DNA of 64,000 nt from Erythrobacter sp. KY5. GTDB taxonomy: Bacteria > Pseudomonadota > Alphaproteobacteria > Sphingomonadales > Sphingomonadaceae. Made by a program: the position numbers and the translations under genes. Below are positions 53,689-63,531 of the stretch, piece by piece (the stretch's first letter is position 1; every line of letters starts with the position of its first letter). The notes under the pieces are model-generated. The model searched no databases, was not told the DNA's origin, and saw only the letters and a list, made by a program, of their open reading frames with translations. The stretch is taken from positions 2,029,001-2,093,000 of the forward strand of contig NZ_CP021912.1 of assembly GCF_003264115.1 (NCBI RefSeq), given 5' to 3'.

Positions 53689-55494
53689 ATGCCAACCTAT
53701 ACCGCCCCTACTCGTGACACCCGTTTCGTCGTCAACGAAATGCTGGACCTTGCAAGCTATGGCAACCTTCCCGGTTTCGAGAACGCGACCACCGACATGA
53801 TCGACACGGTCGTGAATGAAGCGGGCAAATTCTGTTCGGAAGTTCTCGCCCCGATCAACCAGGCTGGTGATGAACATGGCTGCACCCGTCACGAAGACGG
53901 CAGTGTGACCACGCCTCCGGGCTTCAAGGAAGCCTATGACGCCTATGTGGAAGCAGGCTGGGGCACGCTCGCCAAACCGGAAGAATTTGGCGGCCAGAAC
54001 TTGCCGCACGTGCTCGGTTTCGTAGTCGAGGAATTCACCGCCGCCGCCAACCAGGCCTTCGGCATGTATCCCGGCCTCACCAACGGTGCGACCGCTGCTA
54101 TCGAGGCGGCGGGTTCGCAGGAGCAGAAGGATACGTACCTTCCCAAGATGATCTCTGGCGAATGGTCCGGCACCATGAATCTGACCGAACCGCATTGCGG
54201 CACCGATCTGGGCATGATCCGCACAAAGGCCGAACCGCAGGCCGATGGTAGTTACAAGATCACCGGCACCAAGATCTTCATCTCTGCAGGCGAGCACGAC
54301 CTCACCAGCAACATCATCCACCTCGTTCTCGCGAAGACGCCGGGCGCTCCGGACAGCGCGAAGGGCATCTCGCTCTTCATCGTGCCCAAGTACCTTCTCG
54401 ATGAAAACGGCGAACCCGGTGAGCGCAACGGCGTTGTCTGCGGCTCCATCGAGAAGAAGATGGGCATTCATGGCAACTCCACCTGTGTTCTCAATTACGA
54501 CGAGGCCACCGGTTACATGGTCGGCGAAGAGAACAAGGGCCTTGCCGCCATGTTCGTGATGATGAACGCCGCGCGCCTTGGCGTCGGTATTCAAGGGCTC
54601 GCTCAGGCGGAAGTCTCCTATCAGAACGGCGTTGCTTACGCGCTCGATCGTCGTCAGGGCCGCGCTCTGACCGGACCTGCTGACAAGGATGCAAAGGCTG
54701 ACCCCATTTTCGTGCACCCTGACGTGCGCCGGATGCTGATGGATGCGAAGGTTTTCAACGAAGGCATGCGTGCACTGTGCCTGTGGGGCGCGCTTCAGGT
54801 TGATCTGACGCATAAGGCCCAGACCGAAGAAGAGCGCCAACTCGCTGACGATCTTATCGGCCTGATGACCCCGGTTATTAAGGGCTACGGCACCGACAAG
54901 GGCTACGACATCGCCAACAACATGCAGCAAGTCTATGGCGGCCACGGCTACATTAGCGAGTGGGGCATGGAGCAGTTCGTGCGCGACGCGCGTATCGCGA
55001 TGATCTACGAAGGCACCAACGGCGTGCAGGCGATGGACCTTTGCGGTCGCAAGCTTGCCAGCAAGGGTGGCCGCGCAATCCAGGCCTTCTTCAAGATGCT
55101 CGACGACGAGATTTCGGAAGCCAAGGGCAATGAGGCCCTCGCCCCGCTCGCCGAAAAGCTCGAAAAGGCATTGGGTGAGCAGAAGCAGGCGACCATGTGG
55201 TTCATGCAGAATGCCATGGCGAACCCGAACCACCTCGGCGCAGGCGCGCACCACTACATGCACATCATGGGCATCGTGACGCTCGGCTTCTTCTGGCTCA
55301 AGATGGCCAAGGTCGCACAGGCGACTTTGGAAGCCGGGACCGAAGATAAAGCGTTCTATGAGGCAAAAATGACGTCTGCGTCCTATTACGCAGAGCGCTT
55401 TTTGCCCGATGCAGGGGCTCTGCGGCGCAAGCTTGAAGCTGGCAGCGACAATTTGATGGCGCTCCCGGAAGAGGCATTTGCCACCGCAGCTTGA
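53689..55494 (+). CDS. Acyl-CoA dehydrogenase, long form with C-terminal extension
   Basis: This FAD enzyme oxidises acyl-CoA to the enoyl-CoA. The 601-residue product (ATG at 53689) has the ACAD domains in order: helical N part (EVLAPINQAGDEHGCTRHED), beta domain with MNLTEPHCGTDLGMIRTKAEP (quoted in part) and KIFISAGEHDLTSNIIHLVL (quoted in part), the C-terminal helical domain with QVYGGHGYISEWGMEQFVRD and IYEGTNGVQAMDLCGRKL, and an extra region of about 170 residues. This matches the family that includes DmdC-type 3-methylthiopropionyl-CoA dehydrogenases and others; substrate cannot be decided. It is probably controlled by the upstream MerR protein. Confidence 0.93.
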   Translation: MPTYTAPTRDTRFVVNEMLDLASYGNLPGFENATTDMIDTVVNEAGKFCSEVLAPINQAGDEHGCTRHEDGSVTTPPGFKEAYDAYVEAGWGTLAKPEEFGGQNLPHVLGFVVEEFTAAANQAFGMYPGLTNGATAAIEAAGSQEQKDTYLPKMISGEWSGTMNLTEPHCGTDLGMIRTKAEPQADGSYKITGTKIFISAGEHDLTSNIIHLVLAKTPGAPDSAKGISLFIVPKYLLDENGEPGERNGVVCGSIEKKMGIHGNSTCVLNYDEATGYMVGEENKGLAAMFVMMNAARLGVGIQGLAQAEVSYQNGVAYALDRRQGRALTGPADKDAKADPIFVHPDVRRMLMDAKVFNEGMRALCLWGALQVDLTHKAQTEEERQLADDLIGLMTPVIKGYGTDKGYDIANNMQQVYGGHGYISEWGMEQFVRDARIAMIYEGTNGVQAMDLCGRKLASKGGRAIQAFFKMLDDEISEAKGNEALAPLAEKLEKALGEQKQATMWFMQNAMANPNHLGAGAHHYMHIMGIVTLGFFWLKMAKVAQATLEAGTEDKAFYEAKMTSASYYAERFLPDAGALRRKLEAGSDNLMALPEEAFATAA

Positions 55495-55515
55495 CGGATT
55501 ACTGAAGTCGTCACC

Positions 55516-55552
55516 GAGGTCCGGTTCTGGGGGGAACCGGACCTCTTCTTTT
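55516..55552 (+). terminator. Strong Rho-independent terminator after the acyl-CoA dehydrogenase gene
   Basis: GAGGTCCGGTTC (55516-55527) pairs perfectly over 12 bp with GAACCGGACCTC (55534-55545), closing a 6-base loop, followed by TTCTTTT. It lies 22 bases after the stop and ends the MerR-ACAD unit. Confidence 0.88.
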
Positions 55553-55873
55553 GTCCGCTGGGCAGGCGAGCTTCCACTAGATTTGGCGAGTCCGTTGCTG
55601 ACCGCGAGGATAGACGGGCTCTCGTCAGCAGAACGAAATACTCGAAGCTGAGTCGAGGGTTCTAGGATCGATTCAACCTTAGCCAGTGATAGGCCGAGGG
55701 CCATGAATTCAAAGGCTATGAACAGACAAGTAAGTTAATGACAGTTAAAAATGGCTCCATTCGCAAATGAATTTGGCTAATAAGTCTGTATTATGACTGC
55801 CAAAATTGTTGTCGCCTCCGTCCAATACTGAAAAACTATTTGAAACGACGATTGCGGTCGATGGGAGGAACCT
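55553..55873. other. AT-rich upstream region of the 999-residue protein gene
   Basis: No gene is seen in these 321 bp. The part after about 55720 is clearly AT-rich compared with the surroundings and is the likely promoter region. A strong ribosome site (GGGAGGAA) stands just before the ATG at 55874. No repeats or tRNA-like remains are visible. Confidence 0.6.
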
Positions 55874-58873
55874 ATGGCTGATATCGTCAAGCAGATTATG
55901 GACCGCTATGCTGGCTTTTCTTTGAAGTCCGGCGATGATGCTGACATCAATTCCCTTACCTATCTTGATTTCGAGGAGCCTGAAGATCAGCCGCCTAATG
56001 GTGGCCGTCTTGTTCTGGTCTTAGTGGAATCGCGTATCCTTGATGCGATCGATGGAGAGACGCCGGATCAAGATCTGCTCTCGCGGCTCGAAAGGTTTAA
56101 AGGAGACCTTCGAGCGGAGGGAATGCATACCCGCTTCATCCGTGCCGATCTCTACGATGGTGTCGATCATAAAGATGGTCTGACTCTTCTCGCCTTGCGC
56201 CGTTTCCTGATCGATATTCGGGAAGCATTCCCGAGGTTTGAGGGCGTGGTGCTTGTTGGTTCTTTCCCCGAAGCATCGCTTGTCCGCCGGTGGTCCTGGG
56301 CCTCTCCGCACGGAAATGCCAGTCCTCCCTGGACCGGAGGTACGCCCCACCTGACGATCGTGCCGGAATCAGTTTCGCGTCGCTCCGAGATCGTTCTTGC
56401 GGATCTGACAGGTCAGTGGGAGCGGCTGTATCACAAGGAAGTTGAGATCGAGGCCTGGCTGGCCAATGCCACCAGCGACATGGGAGACGGTTGGCGCAAC
56501 GGAGAGACGATCCTGGACTGCACCTTTACCTCGAACGACTACAAGACCGGCAAGCTGACGTTCAAGGATTGCTTCTACGTCGACGATGCGAACTTCACGG
56601 TGCTCAGGCGTGACGATAATGCCAATCCGCAGCTTATTGTGAGAGTGCGCACTCCGCTGCCTCATCCCGAAGTTGCGCCCGAGGATCGCAGCTCGGTCAA
56701 TGTCACAGCACGACCGGATATCAGTGTGTCGAGAATCGATGCGAGCAACATTGCCTATGATCCTAGTGCGCGGAAGCAAGGCACCAACGGGGAACGTTTC
56801 GTCGACCCTCAGGGCGATCCGAATGTGGTTCCAAGCACAGATCCCAATTTGGTGCCAGCAAACCAGCGCGCCATGTTCACTTCGTTCAATCCATTGCTCG
56901 AGCGCCGTCTGTACAATCAATACTTTGATCGAAATCACCGCTTCCGAATTGGCGGTTGGTCACATCATGAATTGCAGGCTGGTGTCATCTCAGGGACTTC
57001 CGACTTTTCGGCGGCGAACTATCTCGGCGTTCTCAAAGAGGCGGCAACAAACTTCGGTCGCGATGTTACGGTCGATCAGGCAAGTCCCAAGGATTATGTC
57101 GATTTCCTCAAGACACCTCCCGCGTTCAAGTACATCATCGCCCACTCGAACTGGCAAATATCAGAGTTCGATGGGGACTACGAACCTGATGAGTTGCAAT
57201 CCGCATGCGGCGGCTCTCCCTTTCGGTGGAAATACGAAAGCGGCGCTTTTCGACCCAGCTTCGAAGGCCAGGGTAAGATCGTCGATTGGACGATCCACCG
57301 CACTTTGTTCCAACATGGAACAAACAAGGATGCTCCGGGCTGCCTGATGATTCACGGCGGCTGCGACGTGAATACCGTAGAAGGCACGCACAGCCACACT
57401 CACTATAGCAAGTATTACGCGCCGTGGCAGAATGCCGAAGGAATCCTGTTCGGATCGAGCGCGGTTGCGCTTTTGTCGCGCGCAAAAACCTTCAACGACG
57501 CACCGAGAGGTATGGGCGCCGGGCTTGGTACAGGAACACGGGCAAACTTCGGCAACGCCTGGCGGCATTATTACGATTTGCAAGCGGGCGATGCGGCGCT
57601 GGCACCTGTGGTCGTCCAGAATAAGCGCGCGTATTTCTGGAGCATCACGGGCGATTGGACCTTGCGGCTCAGCAACAAGAACGGTCTCGGTCTACTTTCT
57701 CTAGAAGGAAGCGAGATCAGGGACGAGGTGATCCATCCGACTCAGGCGTGGATCGGTGCCTGGAACTTCGATTCTTCACGTGATCGCCACAAAGGCACAG
57801 GGAACTACGACGGCTCGGGCCAGGATAGCATAGCCGTACAGAGTGACTGGGGCATAGCGATAGTCAAGCACGATGGCACGCGATGGACCGCTCTCACAGT
57901 TGCTGAAAGAGATACTTGGTTCGGCCAGTGGCGCTGGGATGCGACAGTAAACCGGGGGCGCGATTCGATCAGAGCTACCGGTCATCTGACCGACAGGCGG
58001 CGCGACCAACTGCTTGTGACGAGTTCGTGGGGCATGGGCGTCTTGAGCCAGTCTGGTAACAGTATGACGTCGACCCGGACCTATGAATCGGGCACTCGGA
58101 TCGGAGGCTGGGTCTATGATGTCGCGAAAACTGTTTATCGAGGCATCGGAGATTTCGACGGCGATGGTCATGACGAGGTGCTCGTCTCAAGCGGTTGGGG
58201 CATCGGCTTGCTTTCGCTCGAACACAATCGCGACATTGCCATGCGCAAAACGGGTGACCGATTGGGATCATGGGTGCTCGACAGCTCGCGCAACCGGGTC
58301 GTTAGCATCGCGGATTTCGACGGGGATGGCAGCGACGAGATAATGATCCGGAGCGACTGGGGTATCGGCATTCTGAAACACGCAAATGGCGGCCTAAAAT
58401 CCATCGCCATGCATGCTTGGGACAGTGATCTTGGAAATGGTTGCATCCTGAGCAACCGAAGCCAGTTCCGTCACACTGGACGTTTTCTTGGCGGAAACCA
58501 GGATGCGATGGTCCTCGCACAGAACGATGCCTGGTTCATCCTGAAACTGTCCAACGATCGGCTGACGGTGGCCGCGAAGCTTTCCGAGGGCGAGCGTTAT
58601 GGCGGATGGCGATTCAATCCTGCGCAGAACTATTCTCGCGCCGCGGTACGAATGCGCGGAAACGACAAGCATCAGATCGTGGTGAACAGTCGTTGGGGTA
58701 TCGGCGTGCTCGAAGTCGATGAAAGCAGACCGACTGTCTGCCACGCACTGCACCCTTATGATGACGTGCTAGGAAACTGGCATCTGACCCAGACCGACTA
58801 CATCGCCGGCCCGTGCAAAACTTCCGCAGCAAGCGATGCCGAGACTCTTATGATATGGAAACGACGCCCATAG
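55874..58873 (+). CDS. Clan-CD (gingipain/caspase-like) domain protein with C-terminal seven-bladed FG-GAP-type propeller
   Basis: The 999-residue product has no signal peptide. Residues 46-140 look like a Rossmann-like first part (GRLVLVLVES, FEGVVLVGSFPEASLV). Residues 415-540 have the order of a C25/clan CD protease: hydrophobic strand plus His (YIIAHSN, His424), then strand plus Cys (CLMIHGGCDVN, Cys497), then EGILFGSSAVALL. From about 590 there are seven repeats of 55-60 residues with D-x-h-h-V-x-S-x-W-G-I-G-h-L (for example DEVLVSSGWGIGLLS, DEIMIRSDWGIGILK, HQIVVNSRWGIGVLE). DFDGDG calcium-binding loops precede the fourth and fifth. Function unknown. It stands alone after a terminator. 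Confidence 0.75.
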   Translation: MADIVKQIMDRYAGFSLKSGDDADINSLTYLDFEEPEDQPPNGGRLVLVLVESRILDAIDGETPDQDLLSRLERFKGDLRAEGMHTRFIRADLYDGVDHKDGLTLLALRRFLIDIREAFPRFEGVVLVGSFPEASLVRRWSWASPHGNASPPWTGGTPHLTIVPESVSRRSEIVLADLTGQWERLYHKEVEIEAWLANATSDMGDGWRNGETILDCTFTSNDYKTGKLTFKDCFYVDDANFTVLRRDDNANPQLIVRVRTPLPHPEVAPEDRSSVNVTARPDISVSRIDASNIAYDPSARKQGTNGERFVDPQGDPNVVPSTDPNLVPANQRAMFTSFNPLLERRLYNQYFDRNHRFRIGGWSHHELQAGVISGTSDFSAANYLGVLKEAATNFGRDVTVDQASPKDYVDFLKTPPAFKYIIAHSNWQISEFDGDYEPDELQSACGGSPFRWKYESGAFRPSFEGQGKIVDWTIHRTLFQHGTNKDAPGCLMIHGGCDVNTVEGTHSHTHYSKYYAPWQNAEGILFGSSAVALLSRAKTFNDAPRGMGAGLGTGTRANFGNAWRHYYDLQAGDAALAPVVVQNKRAYFWSITGDWTLRLSNKNGLGLLSLEGSEIRDEVIHPTQAWIGAWNFDSSRDRHKGTGNYDGSGQDSIAVQSDWGIAIVKHDGTRWTALTVAERDTWFGQWRWDATVNRGRDSIRATGHLTDRRRDQLLVTSSWGMGVLSQSGNSMTSTRTYESGTRIGGWVYDVAKTVYRGIGDFDGDGHDEVLVSSGWGIGLLSLEHNRDIAMRKTGDRLGSWVLDSSRNRVVSIADFDGDGSDEIMIRSDWGIGILKHANGGLKSIAMHAWDSDLGNGCILSNRSQFRHTGRFLGGNQDAMVLAQNDAWFILKLSNDRLTVAAKLSEGERYGGWRFNPAQNYSRAAVRMRGNDKHQIVVNSRWGIGVLEVDESRPTVCHALHPYDDVLGNWHLTQTDYIAGPCKTSAASDAETLMIWKRRP

Positions 58874-58903
58874 GACGGCCTTGCTGGTGCGAGGCTTCTC
58901 GAC

Positions 58904-59824
58904 TTACTCCACCGGCAGGAATTCCGGTACGGACAGGTAACGCTCGCCCGTGTCGTAATTGAAGCCCATGATCCGGGTGCCAGCGGCGAGGTCAGGCAGT
59001 TTCTGTGCGATAGCCGCCAGCGTTGCCCCGCTGGAGATGCCGATCAGCATTCCTTCTTCGCGTGCGGCGCGGCGGGCCATTTCCTTGGCGTCTTCGGGAT
59101 CGACCTTGATCGCCCCGTCAATGGTGTTGGTGTGCAGGTTGCCGGGAATGAAGCCTGCGCCGATGCCCTGGATCGGGTGAGGACCGGGCTCACCGCCGCT
59201 GATAACCGGAGAGCCGACGGGTTCGACAGCATAGGCCTTGAAGTCGGGCCAGCTTTTCTTGATTTCCTCAGCGCAGCCGGTGAGGTGACCGCCGGTTCCA
59301 ACGCCGGTGATCATCACGTCGATAGGATTGTCAGCGAAGTCGGCGAGGATTTCCTTGGCCGTGGTGCGGGCGTGAACCGCGGGATTTGCGCTGTTGTCAA
59401 ACTGGCTGGGCATCCATGCGCCTTCAGTCGTCTCAACGATTGCAGTTGCTCGCTCGATGGCGCCTTTCATGCCCTTTTCCTTGGGCGTGAGGTCAAATGT
59501 CGCACCATAAGCCAGCATCAACCGGCGACGCTCGATCGACATGGATTCGGGCATGACGAGAACAAGCGTGTAGCCTTTGACCGCCGCGACCATGGCAAGA
59601 CCGATACCGGTGTTTCCGCTGGTAGGTTCGACGATGGTGCCACCCGGCTTCAGCGCGCCAGAGGCTTCGGCATCTTCGACCATCGCGAGCGCGATGCGAT
59701 CCTTGATCGAGCCGCCGGGATTGGCGCGCTCGGACTTAAGCCAGACCTCATGATCGGGAAACATGCGCGACAGGCGAATGTGCGGGGTGTTGCCGATGGT
59801 CTCGAGAATGCTGTTGGCTTTCAT
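58904..59824 (-). CDS. cysK: Cysteine synthase A (O-acetylserine sulfhydrylase)
   Basis: CysK makes cysteine from O-acetylserine and sulfide. The 306-residue product has the PLP-lysine motif NPGGSIKDR (Lys41), the phosphate-binding [10 protein letters not shown] (68-77), [17 protein letters not shown] and [18 protein letters not shown]. Length is typical. The last base of the gene region overlaps the MFS transporter stop by 4 bases, so the transporter and cysK are co-translated from the minus strand. Confidence 0.96.
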   Translation of the reverse strand: MKANSILETIGNTPHIRLSRMFPDHEVWLKSERANPGGSIKDRIALAMVEDAEASGALKPGGTIVEPTSGNTGIGLAMVAAVKGYTLVLVMPESMSIERRRLMLAYGATFDLTPKEKGMKGAIERATAIVETTEGAWMPSQFDNSANPAVHARTTAKEILADFADNPIDVMITGVGTGGHLTGCAEEIKKSWPDFKAYAVEPVGSPVISGGEPGPHPIQGIGAGFIPGNLHTNTIDGAIKVDPEDAKEMARRAAREEGMLIGISSGATLAAIAQKLPDLAAGTRIMGFNYDTGERYLSVPEFLPVE

Positions 59825-61185
59825 GTCGTCTGGCCTCCTGCCGATTTCCGTTCTTCTTGCTCTTCTAGCAGATCGCTATTGTCTGTCAGATCACTTGGCG
59901 GATCAAAGGTTTTCGTCGTCCTGAGTGCGGGGAATATTCGGCTCCAGGCGGCAACGGTTACAATCGCGCCCACTCCGCCTGCGACCACGGCGGCAACCGG
60001 ACCGATAAGAAAGGCCAAAGTGCCCGAGAAGAAATCGCCGCCTTCGTTAGACGCGCTGATGGTGAGCAGCGAAACCGAAGATACCCGCCCACGCTTGTCG
60101 TCCGGGGTGTGCAACTGGATCAGTGATTGGCGGATATAGACGCTGAACATATCGGCGGCCCCCACGATGAATAGCATCGCGAGACTGAGCGGCATCGAAG
60201 TCGACAGGCCGAATACAATTGTCGCAACCCCGAAGACAGCGACCGACCAGAGCATTTTGGGCCCGACATTGCTTTCAATGGGGCGGAAAGAGAACCACGC
60301 TGCTGTGATCGCGGCACCGACTGCCGGCGCCATGGCAAGCTGGCTGAGGCCTGTTTCGCCAACCTGGAGGATATCTCGCGCGTAAACCGGGAAGAGGGCT
60401 GTCGCTCCGGCGAGGAAGACGGCGAAGAGGTCAAGCGTGATCGCTCCCAGCACCATCTTGTTCTGCACCACGTATCGCATGCCATCGACAATCGCGCCGA
60501 TTGGCCTCTGATCCTTGCGAACCGCAGGCTGTGGCACTTTGCCAATCATGGTGAGCGCGATCATCGAGACGACGAACAGACCTGTTGCTACGAAATAGGG
60601 AAGGGCAGGTTCGATGGCATAGAGGTATCCGCCAAGTGCCGGACCTCCGATCATGCCCACCTGCCAGGCAATCGATGACAGGGCGATGGCCGTGGGCAGG
60701 ATCGCCTTTGGCACGAGGTTGGGTGCCAGCGCGGATAGCGCAGGCCCGGCAAAACCGCGAGCGATGCCAAGAACGATGGCGATACCGTAAAGGATGGGAA
60801 GGCCAATGGCCCCCGACCAGGTTGTCCACCCCAGTCCCGCCGCACAAAGCAATTGCAGGAAAACTGTAAGCCGACCGAGCGAGCGGCGATCGAACCGATC
60901 TGCGGCAAGACCGGAAAACGGTGTGAGAACGAACAGCGGGAGGAACTGAAGCAGTCCGATAAGCGCCAGTTGCCCCGACGCCTCAGCAATGTTCATCCCC
61001 GCATCGCGGGCAATGTTATAGGTTTGCCAACCGATGATGAGCAGCATCGCATATTGCGCGAGTGTCATCGCCAGGCGGCTCAGCCAATAGCAGCGGAAAT
61101 TGTGCACCTTGAAAGGGTGCAACTGATCGGTGGGTTCGACGTCGGTCACGAAGCGCCCAATGGCAGGCGCTTTGACCGCTGCCAA
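59821..61185 (-). CDS. Major facilitator transporter (EntS-like MFS exporter)
   Basis: The 454-residue product has a 30-residue polar start, twelve predicted membrane helices, and the MFS motif [16 protein letters not shown] in the loop between helices 2 and 3. The N-terminal [20 protein letters not shown] is typical of the enterobactin-exporter (MFS_3/EntS) group, which often carries out drug or siderophore export. Substrate is unknown. Its stop overlaps the cysK start by 4 bases, an unusual pairing which may relate to sulfur-compound export. Confidence 0.88.
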   Translation of the reverse strand: MAAVKAPAIGRFVTDVEPTDQLHPFKVHNFRCYWLSRLAMTLAQYAMLLIIGWQTYNIARDAGMNIAEASGQLALIGLLQFLPLFVLTPFSGLAADRFDRRSLGRLTVFLQLLCAAGLGWTTWSGAIGLPILYGIAIVLGIARGFAGPALSALAPNLVPKAILPTAIALSSIAWQVGMIGGPALGGYLYAIEPALPYFVATGLFVVSMIALTMIGKVPQPAVRKDQRPIGAIVDGMRYVVQNKMVLGAITLDLFAVFLAGATALFPVYARDILQVGETGLSQLAMAPAVGAAITAAWFSFRPIESNVGPKMLWSVAVFGVATIVFGLSTSMPLSLAMLFIVGAADMFSVYIRQSLIQLHTPDDKRGRVSSVSLLTISASNEGGDFFSGTLAFLIGPVAAVVAGGVGAIVTVAAWSRIFPALRTTKTFDPPSDLTDNSDLLEEQEERKSAGGQTT

Positions 61186-61223
61186 GTGAGGGCTGCTAAT
61201 GTCTCGTGAAGAAGCGGTTTAGA

Positions 61224-61598
61224 TCAGCGATTGCGACGCAGGCGCGGATTAGGCTGAAGCGTGTCAATAATGGCGACGAAATCGTCGAGGCGAATGATCC
61301 GCTCGAACTGGAAACCGGCGCGCTCATCACGGGTCCAGATAACGTACGCTTCGATCCGTCCAACCACGGGGAGGCGAATGATTACCCGGTCGCCTCGGCT
61401 GAGCGAATGCGAGTCATCGACCATGAAGCCGTGCGCAGAGATATTGCAGACGTGAAGATTCAGGTCGCCATTCGAGAAATGCTCAACAATAACTGGAAAG
61501 TCGACCGGATGCCGCGCAGCCCGGCGCAGGTCAGTAACACTCAGATTAGCTCCTGCCGTCACAGTCGGCGCCCTCCATATTCTCAACTGCCCACACAA
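61224..61598 (-). CDS. Single PilZ domain protein
   Basis: The 124-residue product has one PilZ barrel: TDLRRAARHPVDFPVIVEHF at the start, with the RRxxR-like segment DLRRAARHP, and the second motif NISAHGFMVDDSHSLSRGD (N-x-S-x-x-G), followed by VIWTRDERAGFQFE. The RxxxR/NxSxxG pair makes c-di-GMP binding plausible. It lies between the MFS gene (38 bp) and tyrS and is on the same strand as both. Confidence 0.85.
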   Translation of the reverse strand: MCGQLRIWRAPTVTAGANLSVTDLRRAARHPVDFPVIVEHFSNGDLNLHVCNISAHGFMVDDSHSLSRGDRVIIRLPVVGRIEAYVIWTRDERAGFQFERIIRLDDFVAIIDTLQPNPRLRRNR

Positions 61599-61698
61599 CG
61601 TGAGCCATCACCCCTAATGCGGGGTAAAGGCTGACATTTGGTAAAGGCGATTGACCGCCCGTTTGTCAAAACGGCTAACGGGGCTGACCAGCGAAGGT

Positions 61699-62925
61699 CT
61701 ACCGGTTGAGAATACCGTGTTTCTTTTTGCCGAGACTGAGTTTGACGCTCGCGCCATCTGCCACGGCCACCAAGGCGCCGGGATCGGTGACAGCTTCGCC
61801 GTCAAGTTTGACCGCGCCTTCCGCGATCTTGCGCTTGGCTTCGCCATTGGACGCGGTGAAGCCGATCTGAGTCAAAACAGCTCCAATGCGCATACCCTCT
61901 GGGCCGACCGAAAGCGTTGGCAGTTCCTCGCCTGCGCCGCCACCAGCAAAGGTGGTCGCCGCCGTACCCTCTGCAGCCTTGGCTGCATCGGCTCCGCGGA
62001 CCATGGCCGTCACCGCATTTGCCAGCACGACCTTTGCATCGTTGATCTCGGCGCCTTCAAGCTTTTCGAGACGAGCAATTTCATCGAGGGGAATGTCGGT
62101 GAAGAGCCTCAGGAACTTGCCAACGTCGCGATCGTCGGTGTTCCGCCAATACTGCCAGAAATCGTAAGCGGGCAAAGCATCTTCGTTCAGCCAGATTGCG
62201 CCATCAACCGACTTGCCCATCTTGGCGCCGTCGGCGCGCGTGATGAGCGGTGCGGTTACGCCATAGACCTCGCGTTGATCGATCCGACGGTTCAGCTCGA
62301 TACCATTGACGATGTTGCCCCACTGATCGCTGCCGCCCAATTGCAGCTGGCAACCATAATCACGTGCGAGCACGAGGAAATCGTATGCCTGCATGATCAT
62401 GTAATTGAATTCGAGAAAACTGAGCGGTTGCTCGCGATCAAGCCTCAGCTTGACCGAGTCGAACGTCAGCATGCGATTGATCGTGAAATGCGGTCCGACA
62501 TCGCGCAACAGCTCGATATAGCCGAGCTTCGACAGCCAATCGTCATTATTGATGAGCAGCGCGCCGGTCTCGCTGTCATCGAAACGCAGGATGCGTTCGA
62601 AACTGCCCCTGATCCCCGCGATATTCGCGGCCAGCCGTTCGTCCGTCATCAGCTGGCGCGTCTCGTCTCGCCCCGAAGGATCACCCACCCGCGCAGTGCC
62701 CCCGCCCATGATTACGATGGGGCAATGCCCGGCCTGTTGCAGACGCTTCAAGAGCATGATCGAAGCAAGGTTGCCGATATGCAGCGAGGGTGCGGTGGGA
62801 TCGAACCCGACATAGCCGGTAATCACCTGCTTGGCCGCGAGCGCATCGAGCGCGCCTGCATCGGTGATCTGGTGAAGATGGCCGCGCTCTTCGAGAAGGC
62901 GCAGAAGGTCGGATTCGTAAGTCAT
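61699..62925 (-). CDS. tyrS: Tyrosyl-tRNA synthetase
   Basis: TyrS is a class I synthetase that charges tRNA-Tyr. The 408-residue product has HIGN at 49-52 (the HIGH motif), LGGSDQWGNIVNGIELNRR, KMGKS at 235-239 (the KMSKS loop), and a C-terminal S4 RNA-binding domain (NGEAKRKIAEGAVKLDGEAV). All expected parts of the bacterial type are there and length is normal. The N terminus starts without extension. Confidence 0.97.
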   Translation of the reverse strand: MTYESDLLRLLEERGHLHQITDAGALDALAAKQVITGYVGFDPTAPSLHIGNLASIMLLKRLQQAGHCPIVIMGGGTARVGDPSGRDETRQLMTDERLAANIAGIRGSFERILRFDDSETGALLINNDDWLSKLGYIELLRDVGPHFTINRMLTFDSVKLRLDREQPLSFLEFNYMIMQAYDFLVLARDYGCQLQLGGSDQWGNIVNGIELNRRIDQREVYGVTAPLITRADGAKMGKSVDGAIWLNEDALPAYDFWQYWRNTDDRDVGKFLRLFTDIPLDEIARLEKLEGAEINDAKVVLANAVTAMVRGADAAKAAEGTAATTFAGGGAGEELPTLSVGPEGMRIGAVLTQIGFTASNGEAKRKIAEGAVKLDGEAVTDPGALVAVADGASVKLSLGKKKHGILNR

Positions 62926-63000
62926 GCGCCGCGCTTAACAGTGGGGAGGGTTGCTTGGAAGTGGCTTGCTCGCCCGGTTGCAGTCAGCCATGGAAAAGCC

Positions 63001-63531
63001 ATGCGACCACTCATGTTACACCGAACCTGCGACCTTGGACCGATCCGCGCTGTGACGGCCCATGTGAAGCCCACCGAGGTCGGCTGCGAGGCCGAATTTC
63101 GGTTTGAAGGCAATATCGACGCAATCCGGCTCCCCGAACCCGGACCATCGGTTCGAACCGACGATCTGTGGAAGGCAACATGCTTTGAGATATTCTGGCA
63201 GCCGATTGGCGGAACCTACTACCGCGAATTCAATCTTTCGCCCTCGAGCCGCTGGGCGGCGTACGACTTCGACGCATTCCGCGAAGGGATGCGAGATGCG
63301 CCCGTCGATGCGATTTCCTTGAGCCACGCCAGAGCGAGCGCCAACGGGGTTGGAGAGCTTGTTCTGAAAGCCAGCATCGCAGCTCAACTTCCTGCGCCTG
63401 CGCAGGTGGCACTAAACGCTATTGTCGAGCATGAGGATGGCGCTCTGCAATTCTGGGCGCTGGCGTTTCCTCCCGGCAAGGCCGAGTTCCACTCCGAAGC
63501 CTGTCGCCAGTGGATCGTCGACCGGGGTTAG
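63001..63531 (+). CDS. DOMON-like domain protein
   Basis: The 176-residue product (ATG at 63001) has a beta-sandwich pattern of the DOMON-like/carbohydrate-binding type 9 kind: VKPTEVGCEAEFRFEGNIDA at the start, then RTDDLWKATCFEIFWQPIGG, FNLSPSSRWAAYDFDAFREG (short parts quoted), and LKASIAAQLPAPAQVALNAI. The DLWKxTCFE motif is the recognised feature of this small family in sphingomonads. No signal peptide is present. Function is unknown. It converges on the TspO gene with 4 bases shared at the ends. Confidence 0.82.
   Translation: MRPLMLHRTCDLGPIRAVTAHVKPTEVGCEAEFRFEGNIDAIRLPEPGPSVRTDDLWKATCFEIFWQPIGGTYYREFNLSPSSRWAAYDFDAFREGMRDAPVDAISLSHARASANGVGELVLKASIAAQLPAPAQVALNAIVEHEDGALQFWALAFPPGKAEFHSEACRQWIVDRG

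Noticed and set aside
61651..63000. Long plus-strand frame leading into the DOMON-like gene
   Set aside because: The part before 63001 is antisense to tyrS. Only the last 176 codons form a real protein with a family motif and a good start.
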